A DNA stretch of 64,000 bases from Albula goreensis (GCA_022829145.1 CM040758.1:25858575-25922574); one strand, 5' to 3'. Counted from the first letter of the stretch, positions 1 to 12,568 are shown. Made by a program: numbers and translations. The notes: generated by a model from the letters alone, not told the origin.

Positions 1-1809
1 CTGACCTTCCTGGGCGGGGCTGCTGTTGGGGGCGGGGCTCTCAGGCGTAGTGGGAGGGACTTCCTGAGGCAGTTCCCAGTGGAACACGCTTCGACTCAGC
101 TCCTGGGACAAACGGTTCAGCCGCCGGCTGTGCACCGAGTTCCTGTACAACACACACACACAACACAGGCACACACACAGACAACACACACAAACACACA
201 CACACAACACACATAACACACACACAATGTGAGGATGTAACTATAGAGGTAGAGTTCTGTGTGTGTCTGTGTGAGTGTAGAGACACCAGAGACACACTCA
301 CTGAATCTCAGTCAGGGGTGCTTAAAGGAGACGTTGCTGAGGGTGGCATGTTGCCGTGGCGCTGGTTGCTGGGCAGCCTCCTCTCCCACCAGCCCTGTGG
401 GGGTCTTCACTGTGGGCAGGAAGTCATCTTCACCCCCCCCAAAAAAAAACAATCAATCAATAATCTAAAATCAAAATCTCAGCCAGGCAGAGAATGATCC
501 TGCCAAATTGACAGACATCCCCGGTGCCTGTGCTATAACAGGACTGTGACATCATCTCAGCTTGGTGTCAGGGCTGAGAGATATCAGAAACATCAGCTGG
601 GCTTTTCCTCAACATCAAAACTGTCACAATGTATCAAAAGGTTCATTGTCCAGCTGTTATAAATGTTTATAGATGCTTATCATATTGCATACTGATGACA
701 ATAGTCCGTGTTCATAAAACATATTGCATCATGTGCACCCGATAAGATTCTCTTTACATTGTTATGGGTAACATAGCTCAAACACAGTAATAAAAAAATC
801 ATAAAAGAATATTCTTCTCTGCTTTGCAGAAATGGCCTTGACACAACTGGCAAGAAATTTGAAACAGCGGATGAATAAACATGCATGCGTTAAAACTACT
901 CCGTGCATTTGAAAACTAAAATAAAATAGAAAGTGAATAAAATGTGCAAATGTCCGCCTCCCTCTCACGCTCCTCTGCTTCCTCATGGTGAGTTGGACGT
1001 TAAAGTTAGTGTGGAGTGTCCCTGCTCCATCACAGCCCAATTAACCAGGACACTTTCAAATGTTCAGCTCTCATGTTTTGCTCATTAACTTGACTTTTAT
1101 CAGGAAAATGTGTTTGTGTCTGTGTTTGTGTCCCTGGCTCAGGGTTGGTGCTCTGTGTTTGAGTCCCTGGCTCAGGTTTGGTGCTCTGTGTTTGAGTCTC
1201 TGGCCCAGGATTGGTGCTCTGTGTTTGAGTCTCTGGCTCAGGGTTGGTGCTCTGTGTTTGAGTCCCTGGCACAGGGTTGGTGCTCTGTGTTTGAGTCCCT
1301 GGCTCTGGGTTGGTGCTCTGTGTTTGAGTCTCTGGCTCAGGGTTGGTGCTCTGTGTTTGAGTCTCTGGCTCTGGGTTGGCTCAGGGTTGGTGCTCTGTGT
1401 TTGAGTCTCTGGCTCAGGGTTGGTGCTCTGTGTTTGAGTCTCTGGCTCAGGGTTGGTGCTCTGTGTTTGAGTCTCTGCTCAGGGTTGGTGCTCTGTGTTT
1501 GAGTCTCTGCTCAGGGTTGGGTTGGTTGTTTGAGTCCCTGGCTCAGGGTTGGTGCTCTGTGTTTGAGTCTCTGCTCGGGGTTGGTGTTTCCTGCCTGTCG
1601 GGGAAAGCCGCCCCACTTCCTGTCAGCACAAGCAGTGGAATACCTCTGCAGTGAGTCAGCTTTAATGAGAGGAGAGACTGTAGCAAACCCTATCTCCCAC
1701 TCACACATGCACGCCCGCACACACACACACACACACACACATACACATGCATGCTCACACATGCACGCACAAGCACACAAACACGCCAATCTTCCCTCTG
1801 ACTCCACAA

Positions 1810-1840
<31 letters not shown>

Positions 1841-4800
1841 CACATGAAGTGTATTATTAATAAAACTCCCAGCCTAAATGTCTGCCAGTCTACACAGCTC
1901 AGCTACTGCCGGCTGATTTGCCAGTTTCCGTCAAACATCCTGTTCATTTGTGTGCCCTACTTCAGTCGCTTCCAAAATAAGTGTCGTGACAAAGCAAAAA
2001 AGTACATATTTATTACACTCCATAGAGCACATACCATACTCTTTATCATACTCTGTTCTACTCTATACCATACTTACTATATTTTATCTTATTTTACTCA
2101 TAATATTCTCTAAAAAATGCTCTATAACACTGATAATACCTTCTGGCCCTTCAGGACAGGACTTAGCATGCAATTTGCATGATACGCACAAACCTAAAGA
2201 AGTTTGGCAGCTTTTGTCCTCTTTCATCTTCCCTATTCCTGTGGGTCGGCTGTGTGTTCGACCCACACAGACAGTGATCTATATCTCTGGCATGTTAAGC
2301 ACCGTGACCCACCTCCCCCCTGCTAGCCGTCACCGCGAAATAGCACAGAACATGGAATGCCTCCATTCCCCTGAGGCCCAGCCCAGTGTTAAAGGGGGGC
2401 AGTACAGCACTGGGGTCATGGGGGCCGAGCGGCAGTGACTGTGAGGCTGCAGGTTTGATTCCAACCTTGGGCGCTACGCTGTAAAAATGTAAAGTGTGCA
2501 AATCATTCTAATCCAGAGTGCCAGCCAGGTGACCAAAACGCAAATGGGTCAACAAGAAGAACTGGCTTTTGAAAAGGTCCCAGCTGCCTCCAGAGTCAGA
2601 TTCACTAGAGGGGAGTTTACTTTGTGTGGGGCGGGCTACCCAGAGTTCCCAGAGCACACCTGTGACCTCATAGTGCACAAACAGATGATATTCCCTCCAT
2701 CCGCTACCTGGACGCTCCCCTGCATTCTTCTCCTTTTCAAACACAGGGATACTGTAAACACTGTACATGATGCTGGTCCCTGGCTTTAGGCTCTCAAACA
2801 CACGGGCGCTTGACTGAGACCCAGACGGTTGGTGGCCCCAGTCTGGCCACAGTAAGATCAGCAAGGCCCTGAACCCCACACTGCTCCCAGTGGGGTGCGT
2901 TAGCCCCTGGTTAGTCTGATCAACTGAAAGCTTTGGATAAAAGCATCAGCTAAATAAGTAAGTATTTTTCCGATGACGTACAACCAGTAACTTGAACGCT
3001 GAATCCATTTTACTGTGGTGTCTATTTTAACGCTGTAAATATTCAATATTCATGTGAAATAGTCATGTCTGAGTGATATTTTTTGTTTTGACTGCCTTCG
3101 ATGTGCACGGACTTGAGCCTGTTTCAAAACGCATAAAATTCTTGCAAACACAATAAAGACATTCATTTCAGCTCCCCTCACAGATTTCCCGGCGGCCTTT
3201 CGCAAACGGCTCCACACATCGCTTTCACAGGAAGTATGGGAACTGGGAATGGGAAGGCAGTCTGAGCATGCCCTCGCCTGTACCCTGCAGCAAAGCAAGC
3301 TGCACCATCATTCTCTCAAATTACTCTGAGAAAGGCCTAATGTGTTTTCAGCAATGCTCATCCAATCAGGAGAGAGGCAAGGCTTGTGTTCACCACCGTA
3401 AAATCAAAGCCGGTTAATGTCAGCGGACGGTGCCATTCTTTGACAAAAGTAAAAGCAGTGACCGTATGTGTAATAAAGGATCACAGCGCTGAATATCACA
3501 TTGCAACAGCCTGAGTCATCCACGGACCACTCCTTTAAGCTGTCTGAATTCCTCTGAAAGAGATATGAGGGAGACGTGTTTGGGGCTCGCTGTGGTGATT
3601 CTGAGTTTTGCTCCTGAAGCACGTTAATGCGACCTAAACAGATCTCAGTGTCCTGCAGGGTAAGAAAGGGGTCAGAGGTCATGAAGGACACTGCACGGAG
3701 CGGCTCGCTGTGTGAAACCTAACAACACGTTCTCAACCGGAAGAATAAATTCAGCATGCTTGAGTTTACTTCAGTTTAAATTTATTTTCTTAAAATTTTA
3801 TGCTGTTCATACAGCAGTTTTTATTAGATTATTGTGATGTTTTAGTAAATGGTGCTCTCTCACAGTGAATTTTGTGACACGGAACAACACATAAGTTTCA
3901 AACTGCCCTCCCTCAATTGCACTATATCAGTGTTCCATTAACAAAGCCTACACTGAAAATGAATGTCAAAGCGTAAAATCAAAATGAAAAGTTCCTCCCA
4001 GAAACAGTTTTTATGGTTTTTATAATCATATGTTCATGCTTTTAGGTGATCATATTACTACGTCACCTACTTTCACCTGTTTTCCTTTAAAAATAAAAAA
4101 TAAACAATAACATTTTTAACAATAACATTTAAATGGAAAGCAATGAGCTGTACCTTTGCAGTAGGTCACGCCCTCTTCCCTGTGCATGTCTGCGCAGAAC
4201 TGAGCAGACGGTCCAGCTGTGCCCCTGTGCTGCCACCTGCGCAGCTGCAGCTGCTGCAGCCAGTACATCATGGCCTCGCGATGCACAGCCTGCAACACAA
4301 ACTCCACTGCTCATTCACTTTCATTTGCACTTGGGGACAGTAGGATATATAATAAACACAAACTCCACTGCTGAGTGTGTGACGCTCTCACAGGTGACAC
4401 AGCTCAATGAGAAACCCCACAGCATCAAGTCAAACTGTTCTACAGCAAGTTAGTGAAGAAAAGCATTTTTAATGGGCCACTGAAAGAGGAGACTGTAGCA
4501 TTGCTGGACATCCAATCAACCTAGCAAAAGCATGATATAAATCTATTGCATTACAAGGAAGCCAGGAATGTATTATTTTTGAAGTGACTACCCAGTTTTT
4601 TTGTTGCATGATATTCATTTATTACTGCAGAATATTATACTGAAGCAATTCAGGTTAATTTTTTTGCTAAAGGTGACAATGACCGTGCCCCACCTGAGGA
4701 CTGAATTTTAAACCTTACAATTCAGGTTACAAGCTATTACAAGCTATTCCTTCAGGATGGAGTTAAACTGGGAACCTACGACTATCAGCTATCATAAGTC

Positions 4801-6803
4801 CTCTCTCTGCCAAATGACCTATCAGACAGTGCTGTATGTTTCCTGAGGGAATTTTTGGAGAGCACAGAAAACAGGATAAAAAGTGCCTTTCACTGCTGAA
4901 TTATGGTTGACTGTAACCCTGGGTGAATGTGTGACCTCATGACCTCATTAGGGAGGGAGAAAGAAGGGGGGTTACAAGGGCCTAAGTCAAACACTGTAGT
5001 TATCTCAGATGAGTTCTGGTGTAGCTTCTTTATGCACTGAGAGGGATAGAGACAGAGAGAGAGAGAGAGTTTAAACCTACCTTTAGTGGGACTTCATAAA
5101 CTACTTAACATGAATAAAGTGAATAATAAATAAATAAATAAATAAATAAATAAAATTCAAACCACGCAAACAAGGACCCCAAGACTTGCATAAACCTAAC
5201 CCTAAAACCTAACCAGATTAATAAACACAAAAAAGAAACAGAAATTAAACTCTAAAGAGAGAGAAATAAGGCAGAGATCAGTGTTCAGGTTTGACTGGGC
5301 CGCTGGTTAAATTACTCTCACATGTTTTCAGCCATGACAGGAATGTTCACCGGAGGAATTTTCCTTTTACTCGCCAGCACCATTGACCTCCATTACAACC
5401 AACCAACCTAGTGCAGAGGCCTGCATTCTGGGAATTTCCCAGTCAGAGACACTGAATATTAGTGCAACAGTCACAGACTGAGGGGAGCTACATATTTTGA
5501 CCATGACAAAAAAAAAATCACATTGTTAAGTTCATGAGGGAATACCCTATATTTGGAAAAAAAGTGCTTTGTGTTTGGGCTGAGTCTGGTGTTTACTCGG
5601 CTGGGGCATTTCCTGAAAGGGTTGCCCTGGGACACACATGAACAAATAGGTGTGACTCAATAAGTCTTAGTCACTCCAAAGTGGCTGTCAGCAGTCTGCC
5701 CTGACACAGACTGACTGCTATGACCTCACAAAGTGGTATCGCCATGACAACGGTCTCACCTACTGTTGTCATTTTACAGTCTCATCCAGAGAGACTGTTG
5801 TGGCGGCAGGATGCTCAAATTGGATATCAAAACAAACTCAGATATGCAGAAGACCACAATAACAGAGAGCTACGGCCATGTGACCAACACAACATGTTTA
5901 CAATTTATATTGCAAGCTTTACCAGATCTGGGCATTGTTTTCAAACAATATACTCAGAGAGCTAATATCAGGACAACCTCACAGAAAACGCGATCAGGCT
6001 TTCTGTTTCTCTTGTACAAGATAAGATCTGAATGTGGAAGGTTACATCAAAATAATGGAGGTTTATCTCAGGTTACCTGAGAATGTGGAAGTGTACGTAA
6101 GAATGTACAAGATTACCTTGAGAATGAATTTGCGCTCTGGGGTCTGGATGTGGAAGGTGCCCTCGTCCGCCTGGATGGGGTACCCGAATGTGGCATCAGC
6201 CAGCTGGATGCGGCCCAGGGGGTTCACATCTTGTGGGGTCCTGTAGTAGAACAGCTGGCATTTCTCCTCTTCATACACAAACCAACGACACTTCCAGCTC
6301 TTCAAAGGCCCTCCCAGCTTGTGCAGATACCCACACAGTTTTGTGGGGGGCGGCTCCCTGCTCCTCTGGGGCGTGCCTGCGTTTGGGTCGGCACCTGAAC
6401 TTTGCTGCCTGGCTGGGGGCACTGTACAGCTCTCCAGCACAATGACACCATTGTCTACAGTGGGTTGGTCGGGAGTCACCACCACAGTGACATCACAATC
6501 CACAGGGCTCTCTGCAACAATGACATCACAATCCACAGTGCTCTCTGCCACAGTGACGTCACAATCCACAGTGCTCTCTGCCACAGTGACGTCACAACCC
6601 ACAGTGGTCTCTGCCACAGTGACTTCACAATCCACAGTGGTTGGGTCCAGATTCTTCACAGCAGTGACATCACAATCCACAGTGATTGGGTCCAGATTCT
6701 TCACAGCAGTGACATCACAATCCACAGGGGGTGGGTCCAGCCTGACAGGCAGTGCAGGGGATTCTGCAGCATCTGCTCCTCTCTCTGGATGTTCCCCCTC
6801 CAT
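1..6803 (-). CDS. tbc1d2: TBC1 domain family member 2 (Armus-like), N-terminal part, gene continues off the left edge
   Basis: Span of the coding part seen here. The first coding exon is 6117-6803 (ATG at 6803, 229 codons, ends phase 0 at CTCAAG/GTAATC). The next is 4154-4289, preceded by TTGTGTTGCAG. Residues about 155-229 are a PH-domain start (KLCGYLHKLGG, WKCRWFVYEEEKCQLFYY, GTFHIQTPERKFILK). The second exon supplies its last helix (AMMYWLQQLQLRRW), which matches the TBC1D2 family closely. A further likely exon is 1-136, after a TTGTACAG acceptor, with an open frame NSVHSRRLNRLSQELSR. Its phase does not join simply to exon 4154-4289, so an exon or alternative donor between them is missing from my model. 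In the family this is a Rab7 GTPase-activating protein that binds Rac1 and acts in endosomes, autophagy and cadherin turnover. The coiled coil and TBC domain lie outside the window. The PH assignment is firm; the 1-136 exon is tentative. Confidence 0.8.
147..235. repeat. CA-rich tract next to a tbc1d2 exon
   Basis: Imperfect (CA)n DNA directly beside the candidate exon 1-136. On the minus strand it reads as TG-rich sequence running into the TTGTACAG splice acceptor. Confidence 0.8.
1126..1590. repeat. 33-bp minisatellite, about 14 copies
   Basis: Units of the type CTCAGGGTTGGTGCTCTGTG followed by TTTGAGTCTCTGG. The 33-bp period keeps two reading frames open (LAQGWCSVFES repeated on the plus strand), but no start context, splice signal or homology supports coding. 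It lies in a tbc1d2 intron. The right end degenerates into shorter units. Confidence 0.9.
1715..1840. repeat. (CA)n microsatellites
   Basis: Two CA runs, about 1719-1741 and 1812-1837, separated by CA-rich spacer, in a tbc1d2 intron. Confidence 0.85.
2385..2970 (+). mobile_element. Degenerate tRNA-derived SINE, head and tail separated
   Basis: 2440-2465 has a tRNA B-box-like sequence (GCAGGTTTGATTCCAACC). 2855-2965 has a typical fish SINE tail: AGCAAGGCCCTGAACCCC, then GCTTTGGATAAAAGCATC and AGCTAAATAAGTAAG. The roughly 370 bp between them are not SINE-like, so this may be one interrupted copy or two neighbouring pieces. Confidence 0.5.
2971..4153. other. tbc1d2 intron, no confident feature
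   Basis: Intronic sequence. A minus-strand open frame at 3404-3691 follows a possible acceptor at about 3712 but shows no recognisable domain and lacks a convincing donor, so I do not call it an exon. Confidence 0.4.
4290..6116. other. tbc1d2 intron between the two PH-domain exons
   Basis: No gene seen. It holds an (AAAT)n microsatellite at about 5123-5153 and a short GA run near 5050-5068. Confidence 0.7.
6475..6735 (-). repeat. Coding minisatellite in the tbc1d2 N-terminus (11- and 14-residue units)
   Basis: The first coding exon of tbc1d2 contains about six copies of an 11-residue unit (VDCDVTVAEST and variants, 33 bp), preceded by two copies of a 14-residue unit (VDCDVTAVKNLDPI, 42 bp). 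All copies stay in frame. The DNA units are very alike (GTGACATCACAATCCACAG on the plus strand), so copy number is probably variable. No known domain corresponds to this stretch, which precedes the PH domain. Confidence 0.85.
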
Positions 6804-6835
6804 GACTCAATGAGCCACAATGGAGACAGGCAAAA

Positions 6836-8201
6836 ACTGTAACAACAAACAGAAGAGATATGTAAACAAAACTGTGTGTATTAACTGCTCAAGTTGGTAA
6901 TATAATTCCATTGCAATATAAAGTAAAAACTGACAAATGAAATATACTGTCTTTCAGTGTTATCCAGAGCTAACATGCTTTTCTACTAATCTACAAGGAG
7001 TAAAGTCCTAGTTTAAGTAAGAGTCATATAAGAAAGATACATTAATTCTGTAGCAAAAGTTGTTTACATAAGTATGATCCCAATCACTGGGGTGCATGTG
7101 AGATTGGATCAGGCAGGTATAAATGCACCTGTAAACTCCTTCCAGTTCTGCACCTGTCCTGCTTTGATTTGATTAACAAATCAAAGTTTCTCAACAATCT
7201 GTACCGAATTAACATTTAGCTTTCTTTGCTATTAATTTAGTCAAATGACCTTTGTGTTCTTCACTCTAAATGGTGTTAATTATACAAAGTGATCAGGTCA
7301 CAATAATATACCCTTTCATTAATTATGACTTCATTACATATAACATAATTATATAGCATGACATTTATAATACAGTCCATATTTTAAAAGATTTTTAAAA
7401 GATTTTAAAGCAATTCAGGTAATAATATAACGTTGTTCTGAAAGATTAGCTGTTACTTTCTGCTTCCCAATTTCTGCCATGCAGAATCCATAAATAGCAC
7501 AGTAGCACAGAGCGCTGCTATTTCAGTCACACAACAGCTCCGCAAGGCAGTTTCACCCTCACAGGTGCGCCACCTCAAAATTGGTCCTCTAACTGTGAAA
7601 GATATAACTGTGAAAGATGTATCTCTGAATGTCAGAATACGCTGTGTTTTTTCTCTCGCAAGAATTAAAATTCTCACTTAATCTGGATTGTTTTTTTGCT
7701 ACATGAGGAATTCTGTGTACTTTACATCACACCCATTTTGCAACTATAAACCATAAATCAACCAATCAACAGTCAACTAATGTAGAACACAGTGTCACTG
7801 CACTAGTGTTGAGCTGAATTAGCAGCATTAGGTCAAACACAACGGGAAAACATTATTGAATTGAATAATTGCAATTGAACAATTGTTCCAAAAGTTTTTT
7901 TATCGCTTAATAGTGCTATTAATAATAATAAGAATGATAAGTAATAATAATGTTACTCTGTAATTTGAATTAATCCCATCTTAACGTGAAACTGAAAAAG
8001 CAATATTTTATTAATACTTATGGATTTACCACAACCGGTTCGGTTGGGTGGTATTTTTGTAAGTTCTGTATCACAGAGACTCAGCACCGTAACCGCACAT
8101 TGCAAATCAGTTCCAGACAGCAGACCGTGTAACAAAACACAGCGTAAAAATCATTGTTTATCATATAGGCGTTTCTGTACTCAAAGCATTGAGCCTTGTT
8201 C

Positions 8202-8289
<88 letters not shown>

Positions 8290-9010
8290 TTCTTAATGGT
8301 ATAAAGTTTAAATTCAGAATTAAGATTAAAAATGTAACTTATTCGTGGAGAAAAATGGAAAACAAAATCAGTAGCAGGTCTTTCCTTTACAAAATTCCCA
8401 AATATAAAATACGTGATTTTTATTACCTTGGGAAAACATCTACATTTTTCATTTTAAATGACACCAGTTGTTCGAGGCATTATAATCGATACCCGAAAAT
8501 GCTTACAGAGAGCCAAGATAACTTCACTAACCCATGTATTTGAGAGGCGTGCTGTAACTCTGGTGTGTGAAACCCAGTATCTCTGCAATTATGGAAAATC
8601 ATTGAAATGGTGATGAGCCAGCTTTTCGCCAAAACTGAATTTAAAATAATTTTAAGTGAAAGGTGAAAAGATTACATTTTAAGACTTGACTAATATTATA
8701 AAAGTTCATAAAACAGCACACTTACCACGTCTCTCAGTCGCTGTCAAAAATCCAACATCTTCCGAATTCTTTGTAAACAGTTTTTTCCTAAAGTTGTGAA
8801 GGTAGCCATGTGTACTTAGCTATCCTGAATTGGAGAAACTCGGATTACTTCCTTGTCCCGTTTTCACGTTGGAACTCGCAGCGCACTCGGTCAGTGTTTT
8901 CCACCCCTATCTTAACTCCCCGGGTGTTCACGCCTGGACTTCAGTTCGGTACAGATACATGGGCGGAGCAACAGATGAGCTGTATGCCGTGCTCATTTAG
9001 TCTGGCTGTT
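6836..9010 (-). promoter_or_regulatory. tbc1d2: tbc1d2 5' intron, non-coding first exon and promoter region
   Basis: The coding exon has a good 3' splice site at 6837-6839 (TTGTTGTTACAG), so the 5' UTR is split. A matching donor ACGTG/GTAAGTG ends a candidate non-coding exon at 8726 on the minus strand, and the sequence beyond it (about 8730-9010) is richer in CG. The intron contains a (GT)n microsatellite and otherwise AT-rich sequence. The first exon is inferred from splice sites only; the transcription start is not visible. Confidence 0.4.
8204..8286. repeat. (GT)n microsatellite, about 41 units
   Basis: Uninterrupted GT dinucleotides in the 5' intron of tbc1d2. Confidence 0.97.
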
Positions 9011-11011
9011 GAGTCCTACATTAGCTTTTAACCTGACGTGCGGCTAAACACTTTCTGAGATCCCCTTTGCGTACCGTCTCCTTCAGGAAAATAAAAAAAG
9101 GAGACGTGCTTCGTTGCTTTAAAAAGCCTCGTCCCGAGGAGAGCGGAGCATCGGGTTACCTCTCTGTCACTGACAGTCAGTCACCGAGCTCACGCAGGAG
9201 TTCGAGCGGTTAACGCGGTGGAGTCAGTCAAATTAGTGCTGACGAAGCAGGGCTTGAAACCCGAGGATAGTGATTGATCGCATTACCTGGATACCTGCTC
9301 ATGTTTTTTGTCGGTTGTTGTGACGTTGTGTATTTTCTTTTCTGTGCGTAAGAAATGACTCCGCCTGAATAATATATACGCTGTAAAAAAAAAAAAAAAA
9401 AGTCCTGTGAAATAGTACATATGTCCTGTGAAATCCATGGTACAGTACCTTATTCCTCAAATCACAGAAATTCTTTACGGTGTATTAAAAATCTGCTGAC
9501 GGTGAAGTGGATTTGTGACACAGAAAACTAGACACGTGTGAATCTACCTTTTTTAAAAACTAAACCTTTTTTAAAAGTGTGTTTATGGCAAGGAAAAGAC
9601 AGAGGTATAGATGATATATCTACACTTGTTTTATGATGTTGTTTATCAATGTAAATAACAGAATTTGCCTTTGGCTCAAGTTGCCCCGGGACAGGGAAAG
9701 GTTGATCAAAGCAGGAGTGTAATTTGACTCACAAGAGGCTGAATTGCTCCTGGAAAAGAAGGCAACTACAGTGATGTCACCTTGCAAATTATGGCCATCC
9801 CAATAATGGCGCGGTATGCATGACACAGACTGACAGACTGTAATAGTTCAAGGCAACATGACTGATGTTCACATTAGGAGAAACTACAGGACTGACAGTA
9901 TCAGTGGAGGATCCTGAGCACCAGTTAGAGCAAAGCCTCCCAAAACCGTCGCCCTGGTGCCGTTGTGCATCACCACCGTGGTTTGCCAAGTGCCTGTCAT
10001 TCAAATATGCAACGCTAAGGGTCCTTTCTGTCAAACTCACATGACAAGTCCAGCAAAGGAGTCTCAGTTTCTGATCTCTGCGGACGTAATTCGGACATAA
10101 ATATTCAGCAGCAAATATTCAGCAGTACATGAAATAATCGATAAAGGTGAGACTCTTTTGGAGTAATGATGTCTTACTATGATAGACAGCCATGGGCCAG
10201 GAGTGTGATTTGAGCTACCTGGGAACATGTGGCCTAGAAACCCTCGTTGTGTTATTTGACCATACCTGGCAAGGCAATGTCCAGATGATTACTTTAGCAC
10301 TAAATCTCCCTAAAATGCAGTTAAGATAGCTAGGCCTAAAATGCTTTTTCTCTGCAAAAATAAAATAAAGTAGATAAATGTGTGAGTGACCCTTGGATTA
10401 CTGAGTAGTAGGCATTATTCATTCAGTACTGTACCATTGCAGACCTGTACTCAGCCCGCCTTACTTTGAACATGAATCAATCTCAAACAGGGGCTCATAC
10501 AAGAGTGCAGGTAAACAGCACCCTCTGGTGGAAGGATGCCAAAGGACACCTATGCCCAGGAAAAAAAATCTCCTCCGGTGACCCTAGTTCTGTTAGTACC
10601 TCACTTAGTGGGCATTACTTGCCATTTGTTATATTATTTAAATGTGGGAAGTGCCTCATGAACACAGTGAATCTCAACTGTCCATTTAGAGATTTGAGCT
10701 TTAAATTTCATCATATCTTTGATGCAGATCATCCTTCATAGTGCTGTAACTTCCCTATGTGAGTTGGTGGGTACGGCAGATTAAGCAATGAACCATGACA
10801 TTTTGGATTATTTATGGATGCCTTTATTGTAAAATAGCAGTATTAAAAAATTCTTCAAATATGATAAAAAATCAAACTCAAGTTAGTGTAATTGCAAACA
10901 TAGAAAATGCCATCATTTAGAAGACAGAAAAATCGGTCAATTCATGATCTGGCCACTTAACAATGTTGGGTAAATAATAATATCCTATTATGAAATTGCA
11001 GTAGGTAAGTA
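9011..11011. other. Intergenic region between tbc1d2 and the GIMAP gene
   Basis: No coding sequence recognised. 9060-9260 is relatively CG-rich and could be promoter or 5' UTR sequence. A 17-base A run lies near 9386-9402. The open frames here are short and without recognisable domains. Confidence 0.5.
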
Positions 11012-12043
11012 TTACATTCTATATCCAATTCCCCTTAAACCCTGCATTTGCCCCTGATGCCATTCCACCCGGCCCTGTCCAGCACCTATACCTGCTGACA
11101 TTCCTGTGCCTAACCCTGCAGTTTCCTCCACCACAAACCCTGCATTTGCCTCAAATGCTATTCCATCTGGCCCTATCCTTGCACCTATACCTGCCCTTAC
11201 ACCTGCTCTCATTCCCATGCCTGACCCTGAATTAACCTCCAACGCAAGCCCTGCATTTGCCCCAAATGCTATTCCACCTGGCCCTATCTCTGTTGTTACG
11301 CTAGCCCCTGCCCTCAACCGTACACCTGCCCCTGCCCTCAACTGTACACCTGCCCCTGTCCTCAACTGTACACCTGCACCTTCCTCTTCTCTTAGTCTCA
11401 TTCTATCTTCCTGTTCTTGCCTCCTTTGTAATCTCCACCTTGGATTTCCCTCTTGACTCATGGTTTCCGTGTAGTAGCCATTCCTCTGTGCCATGTTTTC
11501 GATCTTCCTCAGTAGCTCCTCCACCTGCTGCTGGTCTCTGCTGTTGTTGTTGAAGACGTGGTACCTGTTCCCACACCGTTGGACGAGCTGTCGGAGCTGA
11601 TGGTCCCCATCTATGATGAAGTCCTCGATGGGCCCCCTCAGCATGTCTCCCCAGGTGAACAGCAGTATGGTGTAGTTCCGGGCATTCGCTCCGAAGGTCT
11701 CCTCGATCACGTCCATGGCCCTCCTCTCCGCCTCTGTGAAGCGGCCCAGTTGCACCACCAGGAGGAAGGCATGGGGCCCCTGAGCCAGCAGGGACATACT
11801 CCTCCCCAGCTCCCAACAAGCTGCACTGGGGCTCATCTCACCATCAAACAGCCCTGGAGTGTCCACCACTTCCACGGCTCTTCCAGAAACCATCCCGAAC
11901 GCCCTCTCACACTCAACAGTGACTGCTCTGGCTCTGAATGCAGACATAAAGGCCTCTCGGCCCAGGATGGTGTTTCCGGAGGCACTCTTCCCTGATCCCG
12001 TCTTCCCCAGGATCATCACCCTCAAATCTGCTCTTCCTGCCAT
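11012..12043 (-). CDS. GIMAP/AIG1-family GTPase with repetitive glycine-rich C-terminus
   Basis: 343-residue open frame in one coding exon. A splice acceptor (CTCTGCAG) lies about 13 bases before the ATG, so a non-coding 5' exon is likely. The AIG1-type G domain shows G1 GKTGSGKSASGNTIL (from residue 13), G3 DTPG (61-64), the conserved AIG1 box (FLLVVQLGRFTEAERRA), a G4-like FTWGD and G5-like RYHVFNN. Family members are immune-cell GTPases that assemble on intracellular membranes and influence lymphocyte survival. After a charged linker (QRRQEQEDRMRLREEE) the tail holds short GAGVQLRA repeats and a longer unit with IGP(G/D)GIAF.ANAG. No transmembrane segment is obvious. A third copy of the long unit is out of frame at the end, one base shorter than its sister copies, so the natural C-terminus may differ from the one read here. 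Which GIMAP subfamily it belongs to cannot be decided by eye. Confidence 0.9.
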   Translation of the reverse strand: MAGRADLRVMILGKTGSGKSASGNTILGREAFMSAFRARAVTVECERAFGMVSGRAVEVVDTPGLFDGEMSPSAACWELGRSMSLLAQGPHAFLLVVQLGRFTEAERRAMDVIEETFGANARNYTILLFTWGDMLRGPIEDFIIDGDHQLRQLVQRCGNRYHVFNNNSRDQQQVEELLRKIENMAQRNGYYTETMSQEGNPRWRLQRRQEQEDRMRLREEEGAGVQLRTGAGVQLRAGAGVRLRAGASVTTEIGPGGIAFGANAGLALEVNSGSGMGMRAGVRAGIGARIGPDGIAFEANAGFVVEETAGLGTGMSAGIGAGQGRVEWHQGQMQGLRGIGYRM

Positions 12044-12568
12044 TATGGGTCTGAACTGCAGAGCAGAAAAACATTCTCATGAGCAGCTTTACAGATATCG
12101 TATTTTAGATATACTCTCATAGTGTCCTGCAAGAATTATGCGCTCTTTAGGGGGTTTTACCATCCAAGGCTTTTTAGAAATTATCTGCAGGCACTCCCTT
12201 GTCAGTTTTTCACTTCATCATTTGGCATGCCGAAAAATACAAGAAAACACAAGTAAGTAAAACTATGGCAAGTTTCACTCATCATAGTTCGGATTTTCTC
12301 TGAAACTTTCATCAGTCATTTTTAATGGTCAAAGTTTAATGCATCAGTTGACAAAATGCATAACTAGTTGGTCTGAAGCTGGAGAAACCACAATGAGGTC
12401 TGTGCACTCAAAAGAAAAACATACTAGTGAAAAAAGGAGTATGTAGAAACCACAGCAATATACCAATTTTACTGTAATTTCAATTAGATACAGTTAGTTT
12501 TACTATGGTGTATGTTTAAAGTTGTTCACCTTTTAAAACTTACACAACCTGTAACCGGTATCTCCCTG

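Noticed and set aside
1060..1654. LAQGWCSVFES repeat protein
   Set aside because: By-product of a 33-bp minisatellite in a tbc1d2 intron; several frames are open at once.
3404..3691. Extra tbc1d2 exon
   Set aside because: The frame is open and an acceptor-like site lies upstream, but I find no donor in a suitable phase and no family motif.
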